DNA of 64,000 bases from Protea cynaroides (taxonomy: Eukaryota > Streptophyta > Magnoliopsida > Proteales > Proteaceae). Below the pieces are notes generated by a model. It was given only the letters and a program-made list of their open reading frames with translations. It was not told where the DNA came from and did not search any database. The stretch spans positions 34,104,254-34,168,253 of the forward strand of contig CM053269.1 of assembly GCA_028583415.1 (NCBI GenBank), read 5' to 3'. Shown one piece after another: positions 45,967-57,586 of the stretch. The position numbers and the translations under genes were made by a program. Positions within the stretch are counted from its first letter, which is position 1. Every line of letters begins with the position of its first letter.

Positions 45967-48900
45967 ATGTATGTATGTTATTAAATATATGTGTATATAT
46001 GTATATAATATATATTATTATATGTAAATGATAATCTAAAAGATTTTGAGAAGAAAAAGGAAAGAGGGGAGAGAGAAACGTGAAAGTGAAGGGGGATTTT
46101 GGTTTTGGAGATAATCCAAAAGATTTTTGAGAAGAAAAAGGAAAGAGGGGAGAGAAAAACCGTGGAAGAGAATGGGGATTTTGGTTTTGGGAGATAACCC
46201 AAAAGATTTTGAGAAAAAAAAGGAAAGAGGGAGAGAGGAAAAATGTTACTTTTTCTAAGAGAATCCAAAGGATTTTGTTGGAGAAAAAAAAGGAAAGAGG
46301 GGAGAGAAAAAATGTAGAAGAGAATGGGGATTTCGAATTTTAGAGATAATCCAAAAGATTTTGAGAAAAAAAAAGGAAAGAGGGAGAGAGGAAAAACGTG
46401 ACTTTTTTCTAAGAGAATCCAAAGGATTTCTTTGGAGAAAAAAAAGGAAAGAAGAAAGAGAAAATGTAGGGTTTTTTTAGGAGTCACGATTTTAGGAGTT
46501 TTCCAAAGAAAAAAAAGAAAAAAAAAGAGGGACAGAGAGGACGTGAAAAGAGAGAGGATTTAGGGTTTCTAGATTTTTTTTTTCAAAAAGGAAAAGAAGG
46601 GGAAGATAAAAGGGACGTGAGAGAGAGAAGAAAGAGGGGATTTTTCCAAAAAAAAAGGGAAAGAGAAAAAAAAACTTGAAAAGCTTAGGGAGCTCATTTT
46701 TGGGAGAAAAAGAAGGGAAGAAGAGAGAAAAAAAAGAGAAAAGAAAGAGAAAAACGTGGCTTTTTCTAAAGAGACTTTTCCAAAAAGAAAAAAAAGGGAA
46801 AGATGAAGAAAAACGTGAAAGGCTTTTGAGCTAAGTTTTGGGAGAAAAGTAAGGGAAGAGGAGAGAAAAAAAAAGGGGGAAAGAAAAAAAAAACAAGAAA
46901 GGCTGCTCACGTTTTTGGGAGAAAAAGAAGGGAAGAAAAGAGAAAAAAAAGGGGAAAAAGAAAAAAAAACGTGAAAGGCCTTTGTGGCTCACGTTTTTGG
47001 GAGAAAAAGAAGGGAAGAGAGAGAAAAAAAAGAAGGAAACGTGGTCTTTCTTAGGGGGGTTCGGTTTTGGGAATCCGAAAGCTAAAAAAAGCTGAAGAGA
47101 GGAAAAGAAGAAGAGCAGAAGGTTCAGGGATCTGCAAACCAGGTAAACCCTCTCCTCTTTCATTCTTTTTATTATCAATACCACCATTCACTTACCTGAT
47201 TCGGTGTACCACTGTAACATCCTATCACCTGCAGCCATTATCCCAACTCGCTACTCCATATCCATTGCAATCCCCCTTGATCCGTAAATTTATCACCTAA
47301 TCTTCTCTTCCATGAAATTGAGTTTTTGGATGATTATTTTTGTTTGATCATATGATGCCATGAAATGGTCATATGATTTGAGTCATTGATGTTAATCTGA
47401 TGAGGATGTAATTTGAGCCATTGATATTGAATGAATTTTAATTTGATCAATTGTGAGCCATATGATTTGAAATCCTAAGGTGATTGATCTAGCCTTTGAT
47501 TTAGATTTTCCTTAAGTGATTGATCATGGCCTCTGATTATGAATTTTTATGAGATAAAATTTGGCCATCGATCTCGGATGCTTTAATGATAAAATCGGGT
47601 CATTGATCTTGGATGTTTGAATTAGCAAATCTGGACCATTGATTTTAGATATGTTGATGCTTGATCCAAACCAATGGATCTTCATTATGAGTGTCTTAAA
47701 TGAATCTGAATCATCGGATCTTCACTATGAATGTTTTAAATGCATCTAAACCATTAGATTATCATCATGATTGATTTCAAAGCATCTGAACGGTTAGATT
47801 ACCATTAATGGTGATTTATACCATTGAATTTTTCATAATGAGTGTTTTTTTTAGATACACTGCCATGTTTGAATGCTCATTGCCATAGTTGGATGCTTAT
47901 TGCCATAATTAGGGTAGAAAACCCTAAAATGGAAAGAAAGTAATAGTTAGGGTAGAAAACCCTAAGATGAAAATAAAATAATAATTAGGGTAGAAAACCC
48001 TAAAATGGAAAGAAAGTAACATTTAGGGTAGAAAACCCTAAGATGGAAAGAAAATAATAATTAGGGTAGAAAACCCTAAAATGGAAAGAAAATAATAATT
48101 AGGGTAGAAAACCCTAAAATGGAAAGAATGTAACAGTTAGGGTAGAAAACCCTAAGCTGGAAAGAAAATAATAATTAGGGTAGAAAACCCTAAAATGGAA
48201 AGAAAGTAACATTTAGGGTAAAAAACCATAAGATGGAAAGAAAATAATAATTAGGGTAGAAAACCCTAAAATGGAAAGAATGTAACAATTAGGGTAGAAA
48301 ACCCTAAAATGGAAAGAATGTAACAATTAGGGTAGAAAACCCTAAAAAATGGAAATAAAATAACAATTAGGGTAGAAAACGCTAAAATAGAAAGAATGTA
48401 ACAATTAGGGTAGAAAACCCTAAAAAATGAAAATAAAATAGTAATTAGGGTAGAAAACCCTAAAATAGAAAGAATGTAACAATTAGGGTAGAAAACCTTA
48501 AAAAATGGAAATAAAATAACAAGTAGGGTGGAAAACCCTAAAATGGAAAGAATGTAACAATTAGGGTAGAAAACCCTAAAAAATGGAAATAAAATAATAA
48601 TTAGGGTAGAAAATCCTAAAATAGAAAGAAAGTAACAGTTAGGGTAGAAAACCCTAAAAAATGAAAATAAAATAATAATTAGGGTAGAAAACCCTAAAAA
48701 ATGGAAATAAAATAATAATTAGGGTAGAAAACCCTAAAATGGAAAGAATGTAACATTAGGGTAGAAAACCCTAAAAATGGAAATAAAATAATAATTAGGG
48801 TAGAAAACCCTAAAATGGAAAGAAAATAACAATTAGGGTAGAAAATAGCATACTAGATCATGCCATGTAGGCTCTTGCCTTATTTGCAATACATGCCATG

Positions 48901-50780
48901 TTTGAAAGATTTTTAAACATTCTTACTGTATGTGAATTTCTTGTCATAAATGTTTTATGTGACATATTTAGATAGAATATTTTTTTTTTTTTGCAATAAC
49001 TTATTTTATGCAACACCTTAGTCAAACTGCCATATCTGCACACTTCTAGAAGACAATCTAGGCGTGGGGACGTGCATTTAGGCACCCACATTCTTAGGAA
49101 GGGCATAATGGGAATAATAAAACCTTAATAAAGAAAGAGAATTCTTTGCCAAACCTTCCAAAATTAGAATTCAGAATGAAAAGGGTAATTTAGGACGATT
49201 TGCCCCTCGGCAAACCCTAAACCTAGAATAGGTTCTAAACCCTAAACCTAGAATAGGTTCTCAATCATTAACCTAGAACAGGTTATCCAATCCCGAACTA
49301 CACGGATTCTGATTCCTAGGGCAAACCCTAGGATACGTAGGCCATTTGGGAGAATCCCAAATTCGGATCCACACCTTAGTCCACTCGGACTATCCATAGA
49401 TCCACTAGGATATCTATCCATATTCCAACCCAAAAAGGGGTTATCCAAACCTTAGTCCACTAGGACTATCTATAGATCCACTAGGATATTTACCTTATTC
49501 CACTCGGACTATCCATAGATCCATTAGGATATCCATTCCCATTTCAACCCAGAAGTTCGAACTACGCGGATTCTGATTCCTAGGGCAAACCCTAGGATAC
49601 GTAGGCTATTTGGGAGAAACCCAAATTCGGATCCATACCTTAGTCCACTCGGACTATCCATAGATCCACTAGGATATTCAACCATTTTATCCAGTCCTGA
49701 ACTACTCGGATTCTGATTCCTAGGTCAAACCCTAGGATACGTAGGCTATTTGGGAGAAACCCAAATTCGGATCCATACCTTAGTCCACTCGGACTATCCA
49801 TAGATCCACTAGGATACTCAACCATTGCAACAGAATTTCGAACTACGTGGATTCTGATTCCTAGGGCAAACCCTAGGATACGTAGGCCATTTGGGAGAAA
49901 TTCAAATTCGGATCCACAATTTAATCCACTCGGACTATCCATAGATCCACTAGGATATCCATTCTCATTCAACCCAGGTTTCGAACTATGTGGATTCTGA
50001 TTCCTAGGACAAACCCTAGGATACGTAGGTTATTTGGGAGAATCCCAAATTTGGATCCACACCTTAGTCCACTCGGACTATCCATAGATCCACTAGGATA
50101 TATTTATTCACACTTTAGTCCACTCGGACTATCCATAGATCCACTAGGATATTTATCCAAACTTTAGTCCACTTGGACTATCCATAGATCCACTAGGATA
50201 TTTATCCACATCTTAGTCCACTAGGACTATCCATAGATCTACTAGGATATTATCCACATTCCAACCCAAATAGGGTTATTCTTAGATCCACTAGGACTCT
50301 CTATCAGTCCACTTGGACTATCCAGATCCTAACCCATAGGATTTTCTCAACCTTTCAAGCATAAATTTCAACTTGAACAAAGAACTTAATCATGCACAAG
50401 CATAAATCACATCCATAAACTTTAATCACACCTGAACTACGATGGTGAACCTGATTTTTAGAATAATTCCGTGATACGTAGGCAATCTGATGGATACAGA
50501 TTCGGTTCAATGATATCAAACCGCTTGGTTTGGTTTAATTTAATAAATAGAGTCTAGCATAGGAAAGGTATAGGAGACCGATTTCGATCGGGCGGTTTGG
50601 GTGCCTAACCCCTTCCCATAACCGTAACCTGACGCTTACCCAATCTCTGATGGACCAGAATTCCAATCTAAGGGTCATGAATCAATCGAAGTCTTACCTT
50701 GGAGTGAGATTTCACATTTCTAAGGTCCTAGACCTAAATCTAGGTGGCGACTTCAAAAGATTTCCATCTTTGTCCTCACA
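44498..50780 (+). repeat. LARD 3' LTR (6283 bp)
   Basis: Uninterrupted copy with the same modules: 158-bp repeats (about 44830-45540), AT microsatellite (45905-46022), GA-rich region (46023-47040), telomere-like minisatellite (47909-48843) and GGACTATCC array (49200-50330). Differences from the 5' LTR are mostly repeat number and point changes. Confidence 0.93.
47909..48843 (+). repeat. Telomere-like minisatellite in LARD 3' LTR
   Basis: Same TTAGGGTAGAAAACCCTAA unit as 30818-31796, about 25 units. Some units are gained or lost relative to the 5' copy. Confidence 0.93.
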
Positions 50781-50785
50781 CTTAG

Positions 50786-51814
50786 CTTGCTAGTAGATCC
50801 TCTTTCAAGCTTTAAAATCACTTTTATATTGTTATTATAATGCTAGAAGACCTAACAAAGTCGATAAAATTTAATAAGAACTAATTCTGAATTTAAAAAC
50901 CATACTGTTAACTGGGGGTCGGAGCTAGGGTCTGAGTTATGATCGACCCTGGGTGCGACCACCCCTATTATGGGCTTCCCAAACACTGGGGGTCGATGCT
51001 CAGGGTCTGGTAGGATCGATTGGCCATCGACCCCCCATGCGACCCCCTATGGGTTTTGTCGATTTTTCTTCCTTCAGCCCATTCTTCGTGTTTGGGGTCC
51101 TATGGCTTGCTCCTACAGTCCATTCCACACGTGTTCTATGGCCTAGAACCATGATTCATCCACCTATATGGCTTTCATGATTTCCCCCATGATTTTCCAT
51201 GAAAACCTAATCATGGGTTGATGGTTTGGGTTTCTCCGAGATCATTCCCTCTTCATTATCTACTCTAAGGTCTTTAGAAACTCATGGAAATAGTATCCAT
51301 ACCTGAGAAGATTACTCCTTCTCTGCAACTATTCTCCTTTTTCTTTCTTCTCTTCTTTCCTTATCTTCTTCTTCTCTTCCTTCTCTTCTCTTTCTCTCAA
51401 TTCAATTAGGGTTCTAAAAGGAGTGAAAGAGGTTAGGGACGTCCTATTTATAGAGTAGAAACTCCTAAAATAAGTCCCATTGAGATTAGGAAGGAATCCC
51501 ATTGAAATTAGGAAAGTTTCCTAATTTCTGTTTTTACCGAGTACCGGGGGTCGATAGGGGGGTCAGAGATCCCGTCGACCCCTGGTCCTTAAAATGTCTG
51601 ACCCCCCATATAAAACTGGGGGTCTGACTTCTATACTGGGGGGTTCAACCCTCCCTTGCTGGGTATGCGACCCTCCCCTTATTTAAGTGTTTTTGGGTCA
51701 GTTTAATACCTGGGATCGTGATCTCCTTCACGCACTTGGTCCATTTGGCTCAACCATGATGGGTAGACCTGGTTCAAGGTGGTAAGATCGGGTTAGTTTG
51801 ATACAGATCTTACA
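50786..51814 (-). repeat. Tekay 3' LTR, inner portion
   Basis: Continues the LTR after the LARD, collinear with about 60490-61510, ending plus-strand GATCTTACA (sense start TGTAAGATC) beside the PPT. An inverted TATA box lies at 51445-51454. Confidence 0.95.
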
Positions 51815-51824
51815 ACTCCCCCCT
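51815..51824 (-). other. Polypurine tract of Tekay element
   Basis: Sense AGGGGGGAGT, preceded by GGGGACGAAATTTTTTATAAG, the usual end of Tekay/Del internal regions. Confidence 0.85.
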
Positions 51825-51861
51825 ACTTATAAAAAATTTCGTCCCCAAAATTGTTCATACC

Positions 51862-54800
51862 TTAAGAGTCAAATAAATGAGGGTATTGCTTTCACATAGC
51901 ATTCTCTTCTTCCCATGTAATTTCTTCCATGTCTCTACTTCTCCAAGTGACCTTAACATAATAGATATCTTGATTGCGTAGTCATTGAACCTTTCGGCTG
52001 GTGATTTCAGTTGGTGTTACTTCAAAGGTCAAATCATCAGTCAAATCAGGTGGATCTATTGTCAGAACGTGCATTGGATCCTTGACATACTTCTTCAATA
52101 AGGAAATATGAAATACGTCATACACACTTGACATAGATGGTGGTAGTGCTAACTGGTAAACCACTTTCCCACGCTTAGCTAAAATCTCATATGGTCCGAC
52201 ATATCTTGGACTTAGTTTCCCTTTTTGTCCGAACCGTTTCAGACCTCGCATAGGCGATACCTTTAAGAATACTTTATCACTCACGACGAACTCAAGATCT
52301 CTGCGTCGAGTATTTGCATATTGCTTCTGACAATTCTGAGCTGTTCTTACTCTTTCCTTGATAATGTCGACCACTCAACAAGTCTCCTCAACAAATTCTG
52401 GTCCAACGATACTACGTTCCCCAACTTCATTCCAAAACAACGGAGTTCGACACTTTCTGCCATACAGTGCTTCATAGGGTGACATCTGTATGGTAGCCTG
52501 ATAGCTGTTGTTATAAGCGAACTTGATCAGTGGTAACTTTTCATCCCATGATCCTTTAAAATCAATTACACATGCTCGTAGCATATCTTCTAGAATCTGA
52601 ATTGTACGCTCTGACTGTCCATCTGTCTGTGGATGGAATGCAGTACTAAACTTCAATGTTGTACCCATAGCCTTTTACAATCCTTTCCAAAACTTGGAAG
52701 TAAATCGTGGATCTCTATCGGACACAATGCTCTCTGGTACACCGTGTAATCGAACAATATTATCCACATACAGCTTTGCTAACCTTTCTAGTGTATACTG
52801 AGGTCGTATCGGTATAAAGCGAGCTATTTTGGTCAGGCGATCTACAATCACCCAAACTGCGTCAACTACTCAAGGAGTCAATGGTAACCCTATGACGAAG
52901 TACATAGTGATGCAGTCCCATTTCCATGCTGGTTCCGGTAACGGCTGTAACAGTCCTGCGGGTCTTTGTCGTTCAGCCTTTACTTTCTGACAATTTAGGC
53001 ATTGAGATATGAACTTAGCTACGTCTGCTTTCATTCCTCTCCACCAATATAATTTCTTTAGATCATGATACATTTTTGTACTCCCTGGGTGTATCGAATA
53101 GATGGTGGTATGGGCTTCTTTCATCAGTCAGTATCTAATGTCCACACTTTCTGTTTCGGGTACACATATTCTTCCTTTGGACTTCAATACCTTCTCTTTG
53201 TCCAAGGTGAACTCAGGGTTAGTTCTACCTTTTTCGATGTCTTCTTGTACCGTTCTCAGGTAAGGGTCTGATTTGATAGCTGTCTTCACTTCATCAATTA
53301 TATCTGATATAATCTTTAATGCAGCGAACATATTGGAAAACCGATGAATGAACCCTTGGTTGGCTGATCCATCCATTGTATCGATTACATATTGCTCATT
53401 GCCGTGATTGAATACCGTCCTAGTAGTACACATTGCTGCAGTTGTGCTAACCTCTCCTTGAGATTTTATCATTGCCTTTCTGCTCAACGCATCCGCTACT
53501 ACATTAGCTTTCCCCAGATGATACTGGATATCACAATCATAGTCTTTCAATAGTTCCAGCCATATTCTTTGTCTCATATTTAACTCCTTTTGATTAAATA
53601 AATAAGTAAGACTTTTGTGGTCCTATTTAATCTGGAACTTCTCTCCGTATAGGTAATGTCTCCATATCTTGACAGCATGTACTACTGCCGCTAACTCCAA
53701 ATCATGAGTGGGATAATTTTTCTCATGTGTCTTTAACTGTCTTGAGGCATAAGCAATTACTTGTTCTCCTTGCATAAGCACACATCCTAATCCCAGTCCT
53801 GACGCATCGGTGTATAGGGTAAATGGCTGTTCGGGAACAGGAATAGTCAAAATCGGAGCGGATATCAATCTGGTCTTTAAGGTTTGGAAGCTCTTCTCGC
53901 ATTTATTCGTCCACACAAATTTTTCACCTTTCTTGGTCAGACTGGTGAGAGGTACGACAATCCAGAAATAGTCTTCCACAAATCGCCGATAATGACCAGC
54001 GAGACCCAGAAAACTTTTAATTTCTGCAACGCTCTTTGGTGCTTCCCACTTTACAATCACCTCGATCTTGCTGGGATCCACTTTGATTCCTTCAGCGGAT
54101 ACTACATGGCCTAGGAAGGCGACTTCACTTAGCCAAAACTCACATTTGATAAATTTGGCATATAGCTTCTCTTTCCTTAAAAGCTGTAGAGTGGCGTTTA
54201 GATTCTTAATATGGGTTTCCTTGTCCTTGGAATATACCAATATATCATCAATAAATACAATAACCGACGTATCTAACATATCATGGAAAACCCGGTTCAT
54301 AAGTTCCATGAAAGTTGTTGGTGCGTTTGTTAATCCAAAAGACATGACCAAGAATTCATAATGTCCATATCTGGTCTCGAAAGCTGTCTTAGGAATATCA
54401 CCTTCTTTAATCTCCAACTGATGGTAGCCTGACCGAAGATCGATCTTAGAAAATAATTTTGCTCCTTGCAACTGATCGAACAAGTCATCGATCCGAGGTA
54501 GTGGATATCGATTCTTGATTGTCAATTTGTTCAGCTCCCGATAGTCGACACATAATCGCACGCTACCGTCCTTCTTCTTTACGAATAATAATACTGGTGC
54601 TCCCCATGGTGATATACTGGGTCAAATATAACCCTTGTCCAGTAGTTCTTGTAGTTTTACTTTCAATTCCTTTAGTTCAGTAGGAGCCATTCCATAAGGT
54701 GCTTTTGATACTGGTGCGGCTCCAGGTATAAGATCTATCACAAACTCTGTGGCTCGATCGGGTGGTAATCCTGGTAGTTCCTCAGGAAATACGTCGGGGT

Positions 54801-55320
54801 AGTCCCGCACGACATCAATATCTTCCATCCGTAGTGCTTCTTTGGTGAGGTCGACCACTGATACTAGATATCCGACTGCTCCCTTCTCAAGGCACTTCTT
54901 AGCCATTAGTGCTGAGAGTATGAGCTTGTGTTTACGGGGAAGTTTGGTTCCTGCAAAACTGAATTCTGCTCCTTCTTTGTCTTTAAATGTTAGCTTCTTT
55001 TCGGCGCATAATAGGTTCGCAGAATGCCGAGCTAACCAGTCCATTCCCAAGATGACGTCAAAGTCTGCCATCGCAAGTTGGATCAAGGTTGCATCTAAGG
55101 TTTTCTCGCCAAGGAGAACTGGACATGGCCCATAACCTTTTTTTAATTCCACTTCTAACCCCATCGGTGACCGTACAAGTAGTTTGTAGTCTAATATTTT
55201 GATGGGTAAATTCAACTTCTTTCCAAATGACACAGATATAAAAGAATGAGTAGCTCCTGAGTCGAAGAGTACTTTGGTGGGTATGCCATTTATAGGTACG
55301 ATACCTGTGATTTATTTAAC
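51862..55320 (-). pseudogene. Tekay pol: protease, RT, RNase H, integrase, chromodomain-like tail (single frame with stops)
   Basis: One minus-strand frame carries all domains. Protease DSG-type site at about 55263 (KVLFDSGATHSFIS) with ILGMDWL; RT with RLCVDYRELNKLTIKNRYPL, SKIDLRSGYHQL and FIDDILVYSK (near 54250); RNase H with LYTDASGLGLGCVL; integrase with a zinc finger ending CLNCQK, VDRLTK, SDRDPRF and DGQSERTIQ; then a GPYEILxxxGxVxYxLALP module and a C-terminal LRNQDIYYVKVTWRS...EITWEEE chromodomain-like block, which in chromoviruses guides insertion into heterochromatin. In-frame stops lie at 55312, 54622, 53623, 53128, 52870, 52675, 52375, 51982 and 51892, so it is dead although no frameshift is needed. 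Confidence 0.92.
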
Positions 55321-55352
55321 TTAGTCTACATGCTCACACAATGTAATACAAC

Positions 55353-56640
55353 TTAAAAGGTTTCAGTCATACCTGTGACCACATCGGGTGATGCGGCAGC
55401 ATCCTCGGATGTAACAACATAAACTCGTCCTTGATGTAACTGCTTCTTGGGCTTGGGACACTCCCTTGCCATATGCCCCGCTTGGTTGCAGTTAAAACAT
55501 TTTGGGCCTTCAGTATTTGGCTTTAGCTGATGTTGGGCTACTGGGGTAGTCTTGGGTGCAGTAGTAAAGCCTTGAGCACGGAAGGGTTTGAATGTCTTAT
55601 TATTCCCTCCGTTATAAGCATTTCCAGCTGGCCTTTTCATATCTTTGTTCTGCGTAAAATAGCTCTCCTTCTGGCTCGATTCTATAACTCGAGCAATTTG
55701 CACAGCTTCATTATATATTTTCTTTTCCAAACCTATAACATGCTCTCTGATGCTCCCTCTAAGTCCCATGACAAACCTACGGGTCTTAGTATCTTCTTCT
55801 TGCATGTTGAGTGGTGCAAAGAAAAACAACTCCTTAAAACGCTGTTGATATGCATCCAAGGACATCTGTCCCTGATATATAAACTCAGGAACTCCTTCTC
55901 CATAGAATCTTTGAAGCTTCGGGGAAAGTACTTCTCGAAGAAAGATTTTTTATATATAGCCCAGGTCAATAGGGCGTGCTTGGTCAATAGGTAGGCCTTG
56001 GTAGATTTCCACCAATGATGTGCATCACCTTTTAGCATGAAGGTGGCACATAATACCTTCTCTTCTTCTGTAATAGTCATCATCAAAAAATTTCTCTCCA
56101 TTTCGTCGATCCAGTGTGCTGGCCAGAGCGGATCAGACGGCTTTCCGTTAAACTCCTTGGGCTTCATCTTTAAGAATCGCTCCACCAGTCGGGAGTGGTC
56201 CATTTGATTCTAAGGGTATGCCCCAAACATAGGTTGTGGATACTCGTAATTAACTTGAACTGCTTCCGGACCTGGTACTGGAATTTGTGCAGCTGGTGGT
56301 TGAGGCGTTTGAGGTGCTGGGTGGTTACCCACCGGTGCTGCACTTGTTTGTCCAGTCGGCATGGTGTAGCATGTGTTGCCTGAAACATAATTCCCATTGC
56401 TGCTTGCATTTGAGCCTGCGCGTGTTGCATTTGTTGCAGCTGTTGCGCTAGGTTCATAACCACGGTTTCCAGCTCCGGTGGTGGAGGTGGCAAGTTTGTA
56501 GGATTTTCCTGACCCGGATTTACTGGTGGTGCAACCTACGGATTACCCTGTGCATATTTATTTTCTTGGTTGACTTCCTCCACGGGTGGTGGTGGTGGAA
56601 CTACGTTTCGGCTTTGCGTGGTTACTCTATGCCCAACCAT
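55353..56640 (-). pseudogene. Tekay gag (two frameshifts and a stop)
   Basis: ATG at 56640 (MVGHRVTTQSRNVVPPPPP), an in-frame stop near 56537, then a Gln/Met-rich stretch. Retrotrans_gag core follows: FLKMKPKEFNGKPSDPLWPA, GDAHHWWKS, WAIYKKSFFEKYFP; after a frame change, YQQRFKELFFFAPL and TRRFVMGLRGSIREHV; then the zinc knuckle CFNCNQAGHMAREC near 55475. The three pieces lie in three different frames. This protein would form the virus-like particle. Confidence 0.9.
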
Positions 56641-56779
56641 ATTTTCCTTCTGATAATGGTGAAGCCTGAAAATCATTAAAATACGTGAGGCAATCATTTA
56701 TACTTCATGTAGATACACTAACCGATGTTATTTTCAAAATTTTCAGATCATTCTGTGAAAAATACAGTCTTTTCTATGC

Positions 56780-56995
56780 AGGGTCGATGGTGGGGGTCGA
56801 TGGTATGTTCGACCCTCAGTGTCTGACCCTGGGAAATCACTTATTTTTCCCGAGAGCCGGGGGTCGATATGGGGGTCGATGGGTGTCCGACCCCCAAGTG
56901 CGACCCCTGGTTTTTTGTCAGGTTCCCGAGAGCTGGGGGTCGATATGGGGGTCGATGGTCCTGGTCGAATTCTCCGACCCCCGGACCAAAAATCA
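56780..56995. repeat. GGGGTCGA / CGACCCC-rich cluster upstream of the antisense gene
   Basis: GGGGGTCGATATGGGGGTCG occurs twice, with further GGGTCG and CGACCC hexamers on both strands. Similar clusters lie in the Tekay-type LTRs (about 15000-15130, 15640-15810, 50910-51050, 51540-51690, 60610-60745, 61235-61375). Confidence 0.75.
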
Positions 56996-57139
56996 GATTT
57001 TTAAGGTCCGATTCTGAGTTCATTTCCCATTCTTCCTCCTCCGTTTCGACTCGTCTCCTTCCCCTGAGTTGCTACAGTGCCAACTCCGCTACATTGGTCA
57101 TTTTGGTTCCGTGTTTCGATGTCTACATCATTCCTACAG

Positions 57140-57581
57140 GTATGTCTTCTTACCTTTACCTATTTTTAGGTTTTCTTTTCTAGGTTTTTACCCGTATATC
57201 TCGTTTTCTTTAAATTAAAATTTTTCCAGTCGTAAAAATTCGATATTTATTGGGGGATTTTGTTATTGGTGACTCGAGGAACGAAAGCCCTCAAAAATAT
57301 TTGGGTTTCATCGGTTAGTTATCGAGGAACTCGAATTTTGCTCTTTTTGCCCTAATTTGTCAAAATTTTTGATTTCTCGCAATTTCTTCAAATTGGATTC
57401 CATTAGTTAGGATTTCCTACTGTGTGAGTGTTGCAGGATATGTTAGAACCTACGTAAGTCCTCCTGCCCACGTGTATGGATGAAAAGTGAGGCTTTTGGC
57501 CAACTTACGTCGTTATAATGTCCAAATTTCGGATTTTTCTACCCTACTAACATATTATCTGTTTTTCTTTCTTATTTGTAG
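57140..57581 (+). other. Predicted 5'-UTR intron of the antisense gene
   Basis: Donor CACAG-like context CTACAG|GTATGT at 57139/57140; branch point TACTAAC at 57545-57551; pyrimidine tract CTGTTTTTCTTTCTTATTTG; acceptor TAG at 57581, five bases before the ATG. All four signals are near-ideal for a plant U2 intron of 442 bp. A CT-rich stretch at 57027-57070 could mark the transcription start region (Y-patch). Confidence 0.65.
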
Positions 57582-57586
57582 ATACC

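Larger units (their letters stand above)
27618..50780 (+). mobile_element. LARD: large non-coding Tat/Ogre-like LTR element, TSD CTTAG
   Basis: Flanked by CTTAG at 27613-27617 and 50781-50785. Both LTRs start TGTAAGCACCCCATTTTTGCC and end TTTGTCCTCACA. The 5' LTR is 27618-36031 (8414 bp, or 6112 bp without the inserted solo LTR and one TSD copy) and the 3' LTR 44498-50780 (6283 bp). The 8.5 kb internal region has a PBS-like site and a PPT but no gag, protease, RT or integrase motif that I can find. The LTR motifs around GGATACGTAGG and the PBS form resemble Tat/Ogre elements. Orientation is plus because the PBS is at 36033 and the PPT at 44485. Confidence 0.9.

Noticed and set aside
54068..54361. 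Plus-strand ORFs opposite RT and protease (also 53884-54114, 54842-55135, 55530-55994)
   Set aside because: Antisense shadows of conserved pol and gag coding sequence; no start context, splice sites or domain.
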